Positions 8,893 to 20,099 of a DNA stretch of 64,000 bases are shown here, one piece after another (position 1 is the first letter of the stretch; each line of letters begins with the position of its first letter). Made by a program: the position numbers and the translations under genes. The stretch lies in contig NZ_JAELXT010000016.1 of NCBI RefSeq assembly GCF_016427565.1, forward strand, positions 1 through 64,000, written 5' to 3'. This DNA is from Microvirga splendida. GTDB taxonomy: Bacteria; Pseudomonadota; Alphaproteobacteria; Rhizobiales; Beijerinckiaceae. Under the pieces are notes generated by a model, which saw nothing but the letters and a program-made list of their open reading frames with translations, was not told the origin of the DNA and searched no databases.

Positions 8893-9812
8893 CGGTTGCA
8901 GGTAGCGTCCTCCACCATCCATTGCACAAGCTCGCCAAACGTATAGCCCGCATGGGCTGCCAGTTCTGGCACCAAGCTCGTCTCGGTCATGCCGGGTTGC
9001 GTGTTGACTTCAAGAACGACGAGTTCCCCGGTTCCCCCAGGAGTATCGTCGTACCGCAAGTCGGCGCGGCTGATTCCCCGACAGCCGAGCGCTTGATGCG
9101 CCGTTAACGCCAACTCTTGGACCTTTTGGTAAATATTCGGTTTAATTTCTGCCGGGAGGACGTGAATGGAGCCCCCCTTCACATATTTCGCATCGTAATC
9201 GTAGAAGACCCCTGTGGCGGGCCGGATGTCGATGACCCCAAGGGCCTTGTCGCCCATGACCGCGCAGGTCAGCTCACGGCCCGCAACATAAGATTCCACA
9301 AGGACTTGGTCGCCAAACGCCCAGTCCTCGCGGGTCAGTTCCTGGGGCGGATGGGAGCGGTCCTCGCGGACGATGATGACCCCGTAGGACGAGCCTTCGC
9401 TGATGGGCTTCACCACGTAGGGGGCCGGCAGGACGTGGCTTTTCGCCGCCTCCAGACGGTTAACGACCATGCCCCTGGGAACCGGCACGCCGGCCGCCGC
9501 CATGACAATTTTCGCCTTGTCCTTCTGCATGGCGAGCGCCGAGGCGAGGACGCCGGAATGGGTGTAGGGAATTCTTAAGACCTCCAGGAGCCCCTGGATG
9601 GTCCCGTCCTCGCCCACGCGCCCATGGAGCGCATTGAACACCACGTCCGGCGCGACCGCCTGGAGAACGGTGGCGATGTCGGATTGCACGTCGATGGGAG
9701 TGACCTTGTAGCCCTGGCTCTCCAGAGCCTTGCAGCAGGCCCGGCCCGACGCCAGGCTGACCTCGCGCTCCGCCGACCAGCCGCCGTAAAGGATGGCAAC
9801 GTGTTTCGCCAT
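8889..9812 (-). CDS. ddl: D-alanine--D-alanine ligase
   Basis: ATP-grasp enzyme making D-Ala-D-Ala for peptidoglycan precursors. The N-terminus MAKHVAILYGGWSAEREVSL carries the YGG...SxEReVSL motif, and VLEVNTQPGMTETSLVPELA carries the metal and substrate residues typical of Ddl. The start at 9812 has a good GGGAGAG ribosome-binding site; the frame stays open 13 codons further upstream without family similarity. Length is 307 residues. It sits between murB and ftsQ as in most alphaproteobacterial dcw clusters. Confidence 0.97.
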   Translation of the reverse strand: MAKHVAILYGGWSAEREVSLASGRACCKALESQGYKVTPIDVQSDIATVLQAVAPDVVFNALHGRVGEDGTIQGLLEVLRIPYTHSGVLASALAMQKDKAKIVMAAAGVPVPRGMVVNRLEAAKSHVLPAPYVVKPISEGSSYGVIIVREDRSHPPQELTREDWAFGDQVLVESYVAGRELTCAVMGDKALGVIDIRPATGVFYDYDAKYVKGGSIHVLPAEIKPNIYQKVQELALTAHQALGCRGISRADLRYDDTPGGTGELVVLEVNTQPGMTETSLVPELAAHAGYTFGELVQWMVEDATCNR

Positions 9813-9855
9813 GGGACTCTCCCGTCGTGCGACCCGGCGAGCCGGGATCAAAGAG

Positions 9856-9867
9856 TGATTCGAATCA
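9856..9867. promoter_or_regulatory. Perfect 12-bp palindrome with paired GANTC sites upstream of ddl
   Basis: TGATTCGAATCA contains GATTC and GAATC back to back. GANTC is the methylation site of CcrM, the cell-cycle DNA methylase of alphaproteobacteria. It lies 44 bp upstream of the ddl start, in the 146-bp murB-ddl gap. Regulatory use is inferred only. Confidence 0.3.
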
Positions 9868-9917
9868 GGGCCGGAGCATCGGCCTTAAGAGGGGGCCGGC
9901 GCTCCTGCTCTTGGCTG

Positions 9918-9966
9918 GCGCATCGTTCGGAGCGGAAAACCGGATCCACTTTTCCGCACTATGCGC
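9918..9966. repeat. Palindromic intergenic repeat, copy 5
   Basis: Arms AGCGCAT/ATGCGC with core GGAAAAGTGGATCCGGTTTTCC (given in two halves: GGAAAAGTGGATCC and GGTTTTCC). It overlaps the last codons and TAG stop of murB, in the gap before ddl. Confidence 0.7.
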
Positions 9967-10879
9967 TGGGCAGCCCGACCCGCTTGATCTCCCATTCCAG
10001 CTCCACGCCCGACATCTCGCGGACGCGGCGGCGGACCTCCTCGCCCAGGCCTTCGATATCGGCCGCGGAGGCGGAGCCATGGTTGATCAGGAAATTGCAG
10101 TGCATCTCGGACACCTGGGCATCGCCCACGCGCAAGCCCCGGCAGCCTGCGGCATCGACCAGCTCCCAGGCCTTCCGGCCCGGCGGGTTCTTGAAGGTGG
10201 AGCCGCCCGTGCGGGTGTTGACCGGCTGGGTCGAGGAGCGCGCCTCGGTGATGGCGTTCATCTCGGCCAGGATCTCTTCCGGATTGCCGGGACGCCCCTC
10301 GAACAACGCCTCGGTGAAGATCACGTCGTCCGGCACGGAGGAATGGCGATAGGTGAAGCCCATCTGCACATTGGTGAAGGTCACCGCCTCGCCGGTGCGG
10401 GTCACGCCCCTGGCCTCGACGAGCACATCCTTGGTCTCGCCGCCATAGGCGCCGCCGTTCATGCGCAGCGCGCCGCCGATGGTGCCGGGAATGCCGCGCA
10501 GGAAGGAGAGCCCCGCGATGCCGGCTTCGGCCGCTGCGCGCGCCACCTTCACGTCGGGGGCGCCCGCGCCGGCGCGCACGCGCAGGTTCGGCTCCACCGA
10601 CATTTCGGCAAAGCCCTTGCCGAGACGGATCACCACGCCCTCGAACCCGCCGTCGCGGATGAGCAGGTTGGAGCCGAGGCCCACCACGAGCACCGGCACG
10701 CTGCGGTCGAGGCGCTGCAGGAAGTAGGCGAGGTCATCCGCGTCCGCCGGCGTGAACAGCACCTGCGCCGGGCCGCCCGTGCGGAACCACGACAGGGGCG
10801 CGGTTGGCGCATTCGGCTCCAGCTTGCCGCGCAGTTCCGGCATGCGGGCCTTCAGGTCTGGAACAATATCAGAAAACAT
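9959..10879 (-). CDS. murB: UDP-N-acetylenolpyruvoylglucosamine reductase
   Basis: FAD- and NADPH-dependent enzyme that reduces UDP-GlcNAc-enolpyruvate to UDP-MurNAc in the cytoplasm. FAD-binding features are [15 protein letters not shown] near residue 30 and [14 protein letters not shown] near residue 70. [19 protein letters not shown] is the type I MurB signature region. I place the start at the ATG at 10879, after GGGGTGG. An earlier in-frame ATG at 10900 lies inside a palindromic repeat, so it is less likely. Length 306 residues. The gene is isolated from murC and ddl by repeats on both sides. Confidence 0.96.
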   Translation of the reverse strand: MFSDIVPDLKARMPELRGKLEPNAPTAPLSWFRTGGPAQVLFTPADADDLAYFLQRLDRSVPVLVVGLGSNLLIRDGGFEGVVIRLGKGFAEMSVEPNLRVRAGAGAPDVKVARAAAEAGIAGLSFLRGIPGTIGGALRMNGGAYGGETKDVLVEARGVTRTGEAVTFTNVQMGFTYRHSSVPDDVIFTEALFEGRPGNPEEILAEMNAITEARSSTQPVNTRTGGSTFKNPPGRKAWELVDAAGCRGLRVGDAQVSEMHCNFLINHGSASAADIEGLGEEVRRRVREMSGVELEWEIKRVGLPSA

Positions 10880-10896
10880 CAGCCACCCCGCAGCCC

Positions 10897-11013
10897 CCAT
10901 CCTGAGGAGCAGACGCAGTCTGCGTCTCGAAGGACGACTGCGTCTCCAGTGAACACTGGAAGCGGTTTCCTCGTCCTTCGAGACGAGCGCGTTGCGCTCT
11001 CCTCAGGATGAGG
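10897..11013. repeat. Long nested palindromic repeat (CATCCTGAGGAG family) between murC and murB
   Basis: Outer arms are CATCCTGAGGAG and CTCCTCAGGATG. Inside are TCTCGAAGGACGA/TCGTCCTTCGAGA and a CCAGTG/CACTGG apex, making one long nested hairpin over 117 bp. Elements of this type are widespread in Hyphomicrobiales. It fills most of the murC-murB gap and touches an alternative upstream start of murB. Confidence 0.75.
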
Positions 11014-11038
11014 AAACCTTGTGTCGTGCCACACTTTG

Positions 11039-12450
<1,412 letters not shown>

Positions 12451-12454
<4 letters not shown>

Positions 12455-13575
12455 GGGCTTTTTCCGTTATGATTCGCAGAAATGAGGGAGAGGACGGCCT
12501 GAGCAAGCCGCTCCGCCGCATCCGTGATGCTGGCGCTATGTGCGGCGGCGGCGGCCCGGGTCAAGCGGTCAGGCTCTTGAAAAAACGTCCGAATCTCGCT
12601 GGCCAGCCGCTCAGGGGTGAAGTCCGATTGCGGGCAAACGATGGCGGCGCCCTGATCCCCGAGGGTCCTGGCGTTGGCCGCCTGGTCCTGATCGAGGGAG
12701 CCCGGGAGGGGCACGAGGATCGACGGGCGACCGATCACGGCCAGTTCCGCCACGGTCGAGGCGCCGGAGCGGGAGACCACGAGATGGGCGCTGCCGAGGC
12801 GGTGCGGCAGGTCCTTGAAGAAGGGCTCGGCCTCGAACGCCACGCCCAGGCGCTGGTAATGCTCGCGGACGCGCTCCAGATCCTCGCCCCTCGCCTGCTG
12901 GGTGACCGCGATGCGGGCCCGAAGTTCCACAGGCAGAAGCTCGATGGCAGGCGGCACCACGTCGCTCATGACCCGGGCGCCCTGGCTGCCGCCGACCACG
13001 AGGAGGCGCAGCTTCCCGCCGGCCTCCAGCGGCGCATAGGCCTGCCGGGCCGCCTCCAGCACCGCGGGGCGGATGGGGTTGCCGGTGTGGACCACCTTTC
13101 CCGGCACGTTCGCCGGGATGCCCTTGATGTTGGCAAAGCCCGTGGCGATGACGGTGGCGCGGCGGGCGAGCAGGCGGTTGGCCCGCCCCATCACGCCGTT
13201 CGCCTCGTGGATCACCGTCGGCACCTTGAGGAGCGAGGCGGCGATCACCGGCGGGACCGTGGGATAGCCCCCGAAACCGACGACCGCGGCGGGCTTGAGC
13301 CGGCGGATCACCGATACGGATTGCAGCGTGCCCCGCCCGAGCATGAGCGCGGCCCCGGCCATCTGCGGCACGGAGCGGCCGGAGGGCGTGGCGGAGGGGA
13401 TCTCGACGATCTCGTCGGCCGGGAACGAGCCCGCATAGGCATTGGCGCGCTTGTCGGTGGCGAGCGCCACCTTCGCGCCGGAGGCTTTGAGGGCATTGGC
13501 GAGCGCTTCGGCCGGAAAGAGATGACCGCCGGTGCCGCCGGCGGTCAGGAGAATGAGGGGAGCGTTCATCCTCAC
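12451..13575 (-). CDS. murG: Lipid II synthase MurG (GlcNAc transferase)
   Basis: Peripheral membrane glycosyltransferase that adds GlcNAc to lipid I to give lipid II on the cytoplasmic face. The glycine-rich motif [15 protein letters not shown] is near the N-terminus, and [16 protein letters not shown] plus [24 protein letters not shown] form the UDP-GlcNAc site. The GTG at 13575 overlaps the ftsW stop as GTGA; an ATG two codons later (13569) is an equally good start. Length 374 or 372 residues. Confidence 0.97.
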
Positions 13576-14711
13576 ATCCGATCCTGGCCGAAATGGTCCA
13601 TCATCTCGGCGCGCGGGCGCCGCCGCGTGAGTGCGATCAAGAAGCCCATGCCGAGCGCGAGTGAGAGCAGCGACGAGCCGCCATAGGAGATGAAGGGCAG
13701 CGTCATGCCCTTAGCCGGCATGAGGTGCACGTTCACCATCATGTTGATGCAGGCCTGCAGGCCGAACATGAAGATAAGCCCGGTGGCGGCAAGGCGGCAG
13801 AAGGTGTCCTCGCTGCGGCGGGCGAGCGTCAGGCCGCGCAGCACGATGAAGGCGAAGACCACGAGGAGCGCGAGGCACACGACGATCCCGAACTCCTCTG
13901 CCGTGACGGCGAAGATGAAGTCGGTATGCGCGTCGGGCAGGATGCGCTTCACCGAGCCCTCGCCCGGACCGCGCCCGAGCCAGCCGCCGCGGGAGAAGGA
14001 TTCCATGGCCGTATCGACCTGGAAGGTGTCGCCGGAATCCTTGTCGAGGAAGCGCTCGATGCGCGCCCGCACGTGCGGCAGGAACTGATAGGCCGCGCCG
14101 ATGCCCAGGAGCCCGGCCCCGCCGAGGCCCATCACCCAGAACCAATGCAGGCCGGCGACGAAGAACAGGCCGCACCACACGATGGTGACGAGCATGGTCT
14201 GGCCGAAATCGGGCTGCAGGATGAGCGGGATGATGGTGGCGGGCAGGAGCAGAAAGGCCATGAGCGTGCCGGGCACGTCCTTGCGCCGCGCGCCTTCCGA
14301 GAAGGCCCAGGCCGAGAGCACCACGAAGGCGGGCTTCACGAACTCGGAGGGCTGGAGGCCGAGCGGGCCGATCATGATCCAGCGATGGGCGCCCTTGATC
14401 TCCGGACCGTACTGGAACGCCAGCAGGATCAGCACCATGCCGGCCGCATAGACGATGAGTGCCAGGCGCCGCAGATGGCGGAGCGACAGGAACGAGACGG
14501 TGACGATGATGAACAGGGCCGGGACGAGGAACATCACCTGCCGGTTCACGAAGTGGAAGGTGGAGAGTCCGAGCCGCTCCGCAACCGGTGGTCCGCCCGC
14601 CATGAGGAAGACGAGGCCGGCCAGCATGAGGATGGCGAGGCCCGCGAGAAGCGAACGGTCGACCGTCCACCACCAATCGCCGAAAGCCGAGCGTTCCGCG
14701 CGTGACACCAT
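13572..14711 (-). CDS. ftsW: SEDS-family septal peptidoglycan polymerase FtsW
   Basis: Multi-pass inner-membrane glycosyltransferase working with FtsI at the septum. About ten hydrophobic segments are visible, with SEDS-family stretches such as ITVSFLSLRHLRR, GPLGLQPSEFVKPAFV and GMTLPFISYGGSSLL. The ATG at 14711 follows an AAGGGGG ribosome-binding site and gives 379 residues. An upstream open stretch of 63 codons is basic and lacks family similarity, so I excluded it. The gene lies two bases after the murD stop. Confidence 0.96.
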   Translation of the reverse strand: MVSRAERSAFGDWWWTVDRSLLAGLAILMLAGLVFLMAGGPPVAERLGLSTFHFVNRQVMFLVPALFIIVTVSFLSLRHLRRLALIVYAAGMVLILLAFQYGPEIKGAHRWIMIGPLGLQPSEFVKPAFVVLSAWAFSEGARRKDVPGTLMAFLLLPATIIPLILQPDFGQTMLVTIVWCGLFFVAGLHWFWVMGLGGAGLLGIGAAYQFLPHVRARIERFLDKDSGDTFQVDTAMESFSRGGWLGRGPGEGSVKRILPDAHTDFIFAVTAEEFGIVVCLALLVVFAFIVLRGLTLARRSEDTFCRLAATGLIFMFGLQACINMMVNVHLMPAKGMTLPFISYGGSSLLSLALGMGFLIALTRRRPRAEMMDHFGQDRM

Positions 14712-14713
14712 GG

Positions 14714-16105
14714 CTAAGCCCCCTTGGCTTCGATGCCGGGTAATGCCCGGACCAGATCGCGGAAATGGTTTCCGCGTACTTCGTAATTGGGAAATTGGTC
14801 GTAGGACGCGCAGGCCGGCGACAGCAGCACGACCGCAGGGGCGCCGAGCGTCTGCGCGTCGGATGCCGCCTGCTCCACCGCCTTGTCGAGGGTGCCGCAT
14901 TGAGCGTGCGGCACCTCATCGCCGAGCGTCCTGGCAAATTCTTCCGCAGAGGCGCCGATGAGATAGGCCTTGCGGATTTTCGGGAAGTAAGGCTTCAGCG
15001 GCTCGATGCCGCCCTCCTTCGCCTTGCCGCCGAGGATCCAGAGAATGTCGTCGAAGGACTTGAGCGCCTTCTCGGTCGAGTCCGCGTTCGTCGCCTTGGA
15101 ATCGTTGATGAAGAGAGCGGACCCGATGCGGCCAACCTCCTCCATGCGATGCGGCAGGCCGGGGAAGGTGTGAAGGCCGGAGCGTATCTCGTCCGGTGAA
15201 ACATTCAGCGCCAGTGCAATGGCCACGGCCGCAGCGGCGTTCTGCGCGTTGTGCGCGCCGCGCAGCGAACCGATGCCCGCGACATCCGCCACCGCAGCCG
15301 CATCGGCCCCGGTCACGCCGACAAGCGTTTCGCCATCCGCGAAGATGCCCTTCACGTGTAGCGGCTCAACCGACACGCGGGCAACGTTCACGCCGCTAGC
15401 TTCGCAGCGCTCGGCGATCGCGCGGCTCATTGGATCGTCAACGCCGATGACGGCGAGGCCCGCCTTCGCCACCAGCCGCTCCTTGATCGCCGCATAGAGC
15501 TCCATTGTCCCGTGCCGGTCGATGTGATCGGGCGACAGGTTGAGATGGACGCCGATGGTGGGCGCGAGCGACGGCGCGAGGTCGATCTGGAAGGACGAGC
15601 ACTCGACGACGTGGATGCGGCTGCCGGACGGCGGCTCCAGCGACAGAATTGCGGTGCCGATATTCCCGCCCATCTGCACGTCGCGGCCGGCCTCGCGCAG
15701 GATATGCGCGATGAGCGCCGTCGTGGTGGACTTGCCGTTGGTGCCCGTGATGGCCACGAACGGCGCATTGGGTGCGATCTTGGCCCGCTCGCGGCAGAAC
15801 AGCTCGATGTCGCCGATGATCTCGACGCCCGCCTCATTCGCCAGCCTCGCCGACCAGTGCGGCTCGGGATGGGTGAGCGGCACGCCGGGCGAGAGGATGA
15901 AGGACGAGACCTTTGACCAGTCGATGTTGCGCAGGTCGGCGGTCTCGATGCCTTTGGCGTCAGCTTCCGCCATCTTCGCCGGGTTGTCGTCGCAGGCGAT
16001 CACCCGCGCCCCGCCCTCCTTCAGGGCAAGCGCAGTCGCCAGCCCCGAGCCGCCGAGGCCGAAGAGAGCAACCGTTTTGCCTGCGAAGGAGGTGACGGGC
16101 GTCAT
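14714..16105 (-). CDS. murD: UDP-N-acetylmuramoylalanine--D-glutamate ligase
   Basis: Mur ligase adding D-Glu to UDP-MurNAc-L-Ala. An N-terminal nucleotide fold starts [14 protein letters not shown] (about 15-28). The P-loop GTNGKSTTT is at 121-129, and [15 protein letters not shown] with [20 protein letters not shown] are the conserved central and C-terminal motifs. Length 463 residues. It begins five bases after mraY. Confidence 0.98.
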   Translation of the reverse strand: MTPVTSFAGKTVALFGLGGSGLATALALKEGGARVIACDDNPAKMAEADAKGIETADLRNIDWSKVSSFILSPGVPLTHPEPHWSARLANEAGVEIIGDIELFCRERAKIAPNAPFVAITGTNGKSTTTALIAHILREAGRDVQMGGNIGTAILSLEPPSGSRIHVVECSSFQIDLAPSLAPTIGVHLNLSPDHIDRHGTMELYAAIKERLVAKAGLAVIGVDDPMSRAIAERCEASGVNVARVSVEPLHVKGIFADGETLVGVTGADAAAVADVAGIGSLRGAHNAQNAAAAVAIALALNVSPDEIRSGLHTFPGLPHRMEEVGRIGSALFINDSKATNADSTEKALKSFDDILWILGGKAKEGGIEPLKPYFPKIRKAYLIGASAEEFARTLGDEVPHAQCGTLDKAVEQAASDAQTLGAPAVVLLSPACASYDQFPNYEVRGNHFRDLVRALPGIEAKGA

Positions 16106-16110
16106 GCGTC

Positions 16111-17196
16111 TTACCGGAGTTTCAGGGTCGCGAGGCCGGTGAGCGCGAGCACCACGGCGATGATCCAGAAGCGGATCACCACCTGCGGCTCGGTCCAGCC
16201 CAGCTGCTCGAAGTGATGGTGGATCGGCGCCATCTTGAAGACGCGCTTGCCGGTGAGCTTGAACGACGTCACCTGGATGATGACGGACAGGATCTCCAGC
16301 ACGAACAGGCCGCCCACGATGGCGAGAACGATCTCGTGCTTGGCCGCAACCGCGATGGCGCCGAGCATGCCGCCGAGCGCCAGAGAGCCCGTGTCGCCCA
16401 TGAAGATCTGGGCGGGCGGCGCATTGAACCAGAGGAAGCCCAGCCCTGCGCCGATCAGCGCGCCGCAGAGCACGGCGAGCTCGCCGGTGCCAGGCACGAA
16501 ATGGATCTGCAGGTAGTTGGAGAACACCGCGTTGCCGGAGAGATAGGCGATGAACCCGAAGGTGCCGGCGGCGATCATCACCGGCACGATGGCGAGCCCG
16601 TCGAGCCCGTCGGTGATGTTCACCGCGTTGCCGGCGCCGACGATCACGAACCCGGCGAAGATCACGTAGAACCAGCCGAGATTGATGATCAGGTCCTTCG
16701 AGAACGGCAGCGCCAGCTTGTTCGCGAGCCCCGGCGTGGCCATGAAGGAGATCGCGAGGCAGGCCACGACCGCGATGATCGCCTCGATGGTCAGACGCGA
16801 GCGGCCGGAGAAGCCCTTGTGCGACTGCTTCGTCACCTTCAGGTAGTCGTCGTAGAAGCCGATGGCGCCGAAGCCCACGGTGACGAACAGCACGATCCAG
16901 ACATAGTGGTTCTCGAGGTTCGCCCAGAGCAGGGTCGAGACCAGGACGCCCGCGAGGATCATCAGGCCGCCCATGGTGGGCGTGCCGCGCTTGGTCAGCA
17001 GGTGCGATTGCGGCCCGTCCTCGCGGATCGGCTGCCCCTTGCCCTGGCGCACGCGCAGGAGCGAAATGATCGCCGGGCCGAACAGGAACACGAACAGCAT
17101 GCCGGTCGCCGTCGCGCCCCCGGTGCGGAACGTGATGTAGCGGAAGATGTTGAGGGGGCTGAAATAGGGGCTGAGCTCAGCCAACCAGGTTAACAT
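16111..17196 (-). CDS. mraY: Phospho-MurNAc-pentapeptide translocase MraY
   Basis: Ten-helix inner-membrane enzyme transferring phospho-MurNAc-pentapeptide to undecaprenyl phosphate to form lipid I. Diagnostic motifs are [15 protein letters not shown] (aspartate pair), [13 protein letters not shown], and [12 protein letters not shown] (histidine cluster). Length 361 residues, standard. The ATG at 17196 lies three bases after the murF stop, consistent with one long transcript. Confidence 0.98.
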   Translation of the reverse strand: MLTWLAELSPYFSPLNIFRYITFRTGGATATGMLFVFLFGPAIISLLRVRQGKGQPIREDGPQSHLLTKRGTPTMGGLMILAGVLVSTLLWANLENHYVWIVLFVTVGFGAIGFYDDYLKVTKQSHKGFSGRSRLTIEAIIAVVACLAISFMATPGLANKLALPFSKDLIINLGWFYVIFAGFVIVGAGNAVNITDGLDGLAIVPVMIAAGTFGFIAYLSGNAVFSNYLQIHFVPGTGELAVLCGALIGAGLGFLWFNAPPAQIFMGDTGSLALGGMLGAIAVAAKHEIVLAIVGGLFVLEILSVIIQVTSFKLTGKRVFKMAPIHHHFEQLGWTEPQVVIRFWIIAVVLALTGLATLKLR

Positions 17197-17199
17197 CGA

Positions 17200-18633
17200 T
17201 CATCCTTTCAGCGCGTGGGCCGTTGCGCTCGCGCCGTAACGTTCTTTCAAAGCTTTGACAACCAGGGCCATCTTCATGCTGAGCGAGCCCTTGACGGTCA
17301 CCGCATCGCCGGGACGGACCGCAGCGCAGACCGCGTCGACCAGTTCGGCGGAGGTTTCCGCATGTGCTGCGACCAGCGATTGCGGCAAGGCATCCACGAG
17401 GTTCTTCATCAGGCCGCCGGCAGCGAAGACCAGATCGACCCCGTTCGCCCGGACCGCTTCCGCCAGCCCGGCATGCAGAGCCGGGCCCGTTTCGCCCAGT
17501 TCCTTCATGTCGCCCAGCACGGCGATCCGCCGCGCCCCGCGCTCCAGCTCCACAGCGCCGAGATTGGCCAGCGCCGCGCGCATGGAAGCCGGGTTGGCAT
17601 TGTAGCTTTCGTCGATCAGCAGGGCCTCGCCGCCGTCGAGGGCGAGCATGGTGCGCTCGCCGCGCCCGACCGGGGGCTTGAGTTCGGCAAAGGAGCGCGC
17701 CACCAGCGCCGGATCTGCGCCGAGCGCATATGAGGCCGCGAGCACGCTCAAGGAATTCAGGGCGTGGTGCCGGCCTGCCGTGCCGATCCTGTAGGTCAGG
17801 GGCTGGCCGAAGATCGTGGCCTCGACCATGGAATGGTCGGGCTTCACGACGATGCGGTGCGCGCGGATATCCGCCGCCTCGTGCTCGCCGAAGGTGACGA
17901 CCCGTCCGGCCGCCGAGGCATAGGCATGGGCGCGCATGCGCTCGAAATAGGCGTTGTCGCGGTTGATGACGGCCGTGCCGCCGGGCTCCAGACCCGAGAA
18001 GATCTCACCCTTGGCATCGGCGATGCCCCAGAGCGAGGGAAAGAACTCGATATGGACAGGCTCGACCGTGGTGATCACCGCCACATGCGGGCGCACCATG
18101 CCGGTGAGCGGCAGAATCTCATGGGCATGGTTCATGCCGATTTCGAACACACCGAACGTGGTCTCGCGCGGCATGCGGGCGAGGGTCAGCGGCACGCCCC
18201 AATGGTTGTTGTAGGAGGCGACCGATGCGTGGGTTACGCCCTGGCCGGAGAGCGCGAGGCGCATGGCCTCCTTGGTGCCGGTCTTGCCGACGGAGCCGGT
18301 GACGGCGACGATCCTGGCCTTCGTGCGGGCACGGGCCGCGCGGCCGAGCTGGCGCATGGCCTCGAGCACGTCGGGCACCACGATCAGCCGGTCGGAGCCT
18401 GCGAATTCAGGAGCCTTGTCCTCGGACACGATGGCGGCCGAGGCGCCCTTCTCCAGGGCCGCCGGCACGAAAGCGTGGCCGTCATGCACGTCGCCCTTGA
18501 TGGCAAAGTACAGATCACCCGGCTCGAGCGTACGCGTGTCGATGGACGCACCCGTCGCCTGCGCGAAGCCGGAGCCGATGCGGGCGCCGGTGGCGGCTGC
18601 AATCTCATCTTTCGTCCAGAGGGGCGAATTCAT
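17200..18633 (-). CDS. murF: UDP-MurNAc-tripeptide--D-Ala-D-Ala ligase
   Basis: Mur ligase adding the D-Ala-D-Ala dipeptide made by Ddl. The P-loop VTGSVGKTGTKE is at about 111-122, in the GSVGKT form typical of MurF. IGMNHAHEILPL and DESYNANPASMRAAL are family signatures. Length 477 residues. The start overlaps the murE stop by 4 bp. Confidence 0.98.
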   Translation of the reverse strand: MNSPLWTKDEIAAATGARIGSGFAQATGASIDTRTLEPGDLYFAIKGDVHDGHAFVPAALEKGASAAIVSEDKAPEFAGSDRLIVVPDVLEAMRQLGRAARARTKARIVAVTGSVGKTGTKEAMRLALSGQGVTHASVASYNNHWGVPLTLARMPRETTFGVFEIGMNHAHEILPLTGMVRPHVAVITTVEPVHIEFFPSLWGIADAKGEIFSGLEPGGTAVINRDNAYFERMRAHAYASAAGRVVTFGEHEAADIRAHRIVVKPDHSMVEATIFGQPLTYRIGTAGRHHALNSLSVLAASYALGADPALVARSFAELKPPVGRGERTMLALDGGEALLIDESYNANPASMRAALANLGAVELERGARRIAVLGDMKELGETGPALHAGLAEAVRANGVDLVFAAGGLMKNLVDALPQSLVAAHAETSAELVDAVCAAVRPGDAVTVKGSLSMKMALVVKALKERYGASATAHALKG

Positions 18634-20099
18634 CCCTGCCTCGCTGCGATGGCCGCCCGGACCTCGTCGTGGTCCGAGAACGGCAGGGTCCGGTCGCCGA
18701 TGATTTGGCCCGTTTCATGGCCTTTGCCGGCCACGACCAGAATATCGCCCCGGCGAAGCTCGCTAACAGCGGTGCGGATGGCCTCGGCGCGGTCGCCGAT
18801 CTCCCGGGCGCGGGGCGCGCCCTTCATGACCTCAGCGCGGATGGCGGCCGGCTCCTCGGAGCGAGGATTATCGTCCGTGACGATGACCACATCGGCCTTG
18901 TCGTTGGCAATGCGGCCCATCAGAGGGCGCTTGCCCTGATCCCGGTCACCGCCGCAACCGACGATGCAGAACAGCTTGCCCGTCACGAACGGGCGCAGGG
19001 CATCGAGCACATGGGCGAGCGCATCGGGCTTGTGGGCGTAATCGACGATGCAGATGGCACCATCCACCTCGCCTACCTGCTCGAGACGGCCGCGCACGCC
19101 TTTCAGCTCCGTGAAGCCCTCGAACACCTCGGCCGCCCGGCCCTCCCCTTCCACCGCCAGCACGAGGCCTGCGGCGACGAGCGCGTTCTCGACCTGGAAG
19201 GCACCGAGAAGCGGAAGATGTGTCCGGAAGGTTTTCCCGAAAGCCTCGATGGTCAGCGCCTGCGTGAAGCCCTCGGCGCGCGCTTCGACGAGACGAATAG
19301 TCTCGCCCGTGCTGCCGGTGGTGATGACTTTGAGCCCGCGATTGTGCACCCCGTGCAGGAACACGTCCGCATAGGAGCCGTCCGTATTGATGATGGCGGG
19401 GGCATCCTGCGGCAGAAGCGTATCGAACAGACGAAGCTTTGCCGCCGCATAGGCTTCCGTCGTGGCGTGATAATCGAGATGGTCGCGGCCGAGATTGGTG
19501 AAGCCTGCAGCATGCAGACGCACCCCGTCGAGGCGGCGCTGATCAATGCCATGCGAGGACGCCTCCATGGCAAGACGCGTGACGCCGTCATTGGCCAGGC
19601 GGTCGAAGCTCTCGTGCAGGGAGATCGGATCGGGCGTCGTGAGCGAGCCGTAGGCCGCGCCATCCGACGTGATGATGCCGAGCGTACCGACGCTGGCGGA
19701 CTTGTAGCCCAGATGTGCGAAGAGCTGGCGGATGAAATCGGCCACGGAACTCTTGCCGCTCGTGCCAGTGACGGCAACGACCTTCTCGGGCTGTGCCGGG
19801 TAGAAGCGCGCGGCCGCAAGAGCGAGCGTTCGGCGCACGTCCTTCACCTGAACATAAGCTAAGTGATCCGGCAGATCCGCCGGCCGCTCCGCCTCGCCAG
19901 CGATGGCAACCGCACCCGCGGCGGCTGCCTGCGGCACGAAGCTCATGCCGTCCACCTTGGTGCCGGGCACGGCGAAGAACAGGGTGCCAGGCTCCACCTT
20001 GCGGCTGTCGGAGGCAATCTTCGACACGGCAAGAGACGCGTGAGCGTCGCCTGCCGCGAGATCGAGAAGATCGCCGAGAGTTTTGGATCGTGCGTTCAT
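18630..20099 (-). CDS. murE: UDP-MurNAc-tripeptide synthetase (meso-diaminopimelate adding)
   Basis: Mur ligase adding the third stem residue. The P-loop TGTSGKSSVA is at about 111-120. The motif DNPRSEEP, with Arg in the DNPR position, identifies the meso-diaminopimelate-specific type found in Gram-negative bacteria. Length 489 residues. The start overlaps the ftsI stop by 4 bp. Confidence 0.98.
   Translation of the reverse strand: MNARSKTLGDLLDLAAGDAHASLAVSKIASDSRKVEPGTLFFAVPGTKVDGMSFVPQAAAAGAVAIAGEAERPADLPDHLAYVQVKDVRRTLALAAARFYPAQPEKVVAVTGTSGKSSVADFIRQLFAHLGYKSASVGTLGIITSDGAAYGSLTTPDPISLHESFDRLANDGVTRLAMEASSHGIDQRRLDGVRLHAAGFTNLGRDHLDYHATTEAYAAAKLRLFDTLLPQDAPAIINTDGSYADVFLHGVHNRGLKVITTGSTGETIRLVEARAEGFTQALTIEAFGKTFRTHLPLLGAFQVENALVAAGLVLAVEGEGRAAEVFEGFTELKGVRGRLEQVGEVDGAICIVDYAHKPDALAHVLDALRPFVTGKLFCIVGCGGDRDQGKRPLMGRIANDKADVVIVTDDNPRSEEPAAIRAEVMKGAPRAREIGDRAEAIRTAVSELRRGDILVVAGKGHETGQIIGDRTLPFSDHDEVRAAIAARQG

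Noticed and set aside
14712-14900. N-terminal extension of ftsW
   Set aside because: It overlaps murD and lacks similarity to SEDS proteins; the ATG at 14711 has a strong ribosome-binding site.
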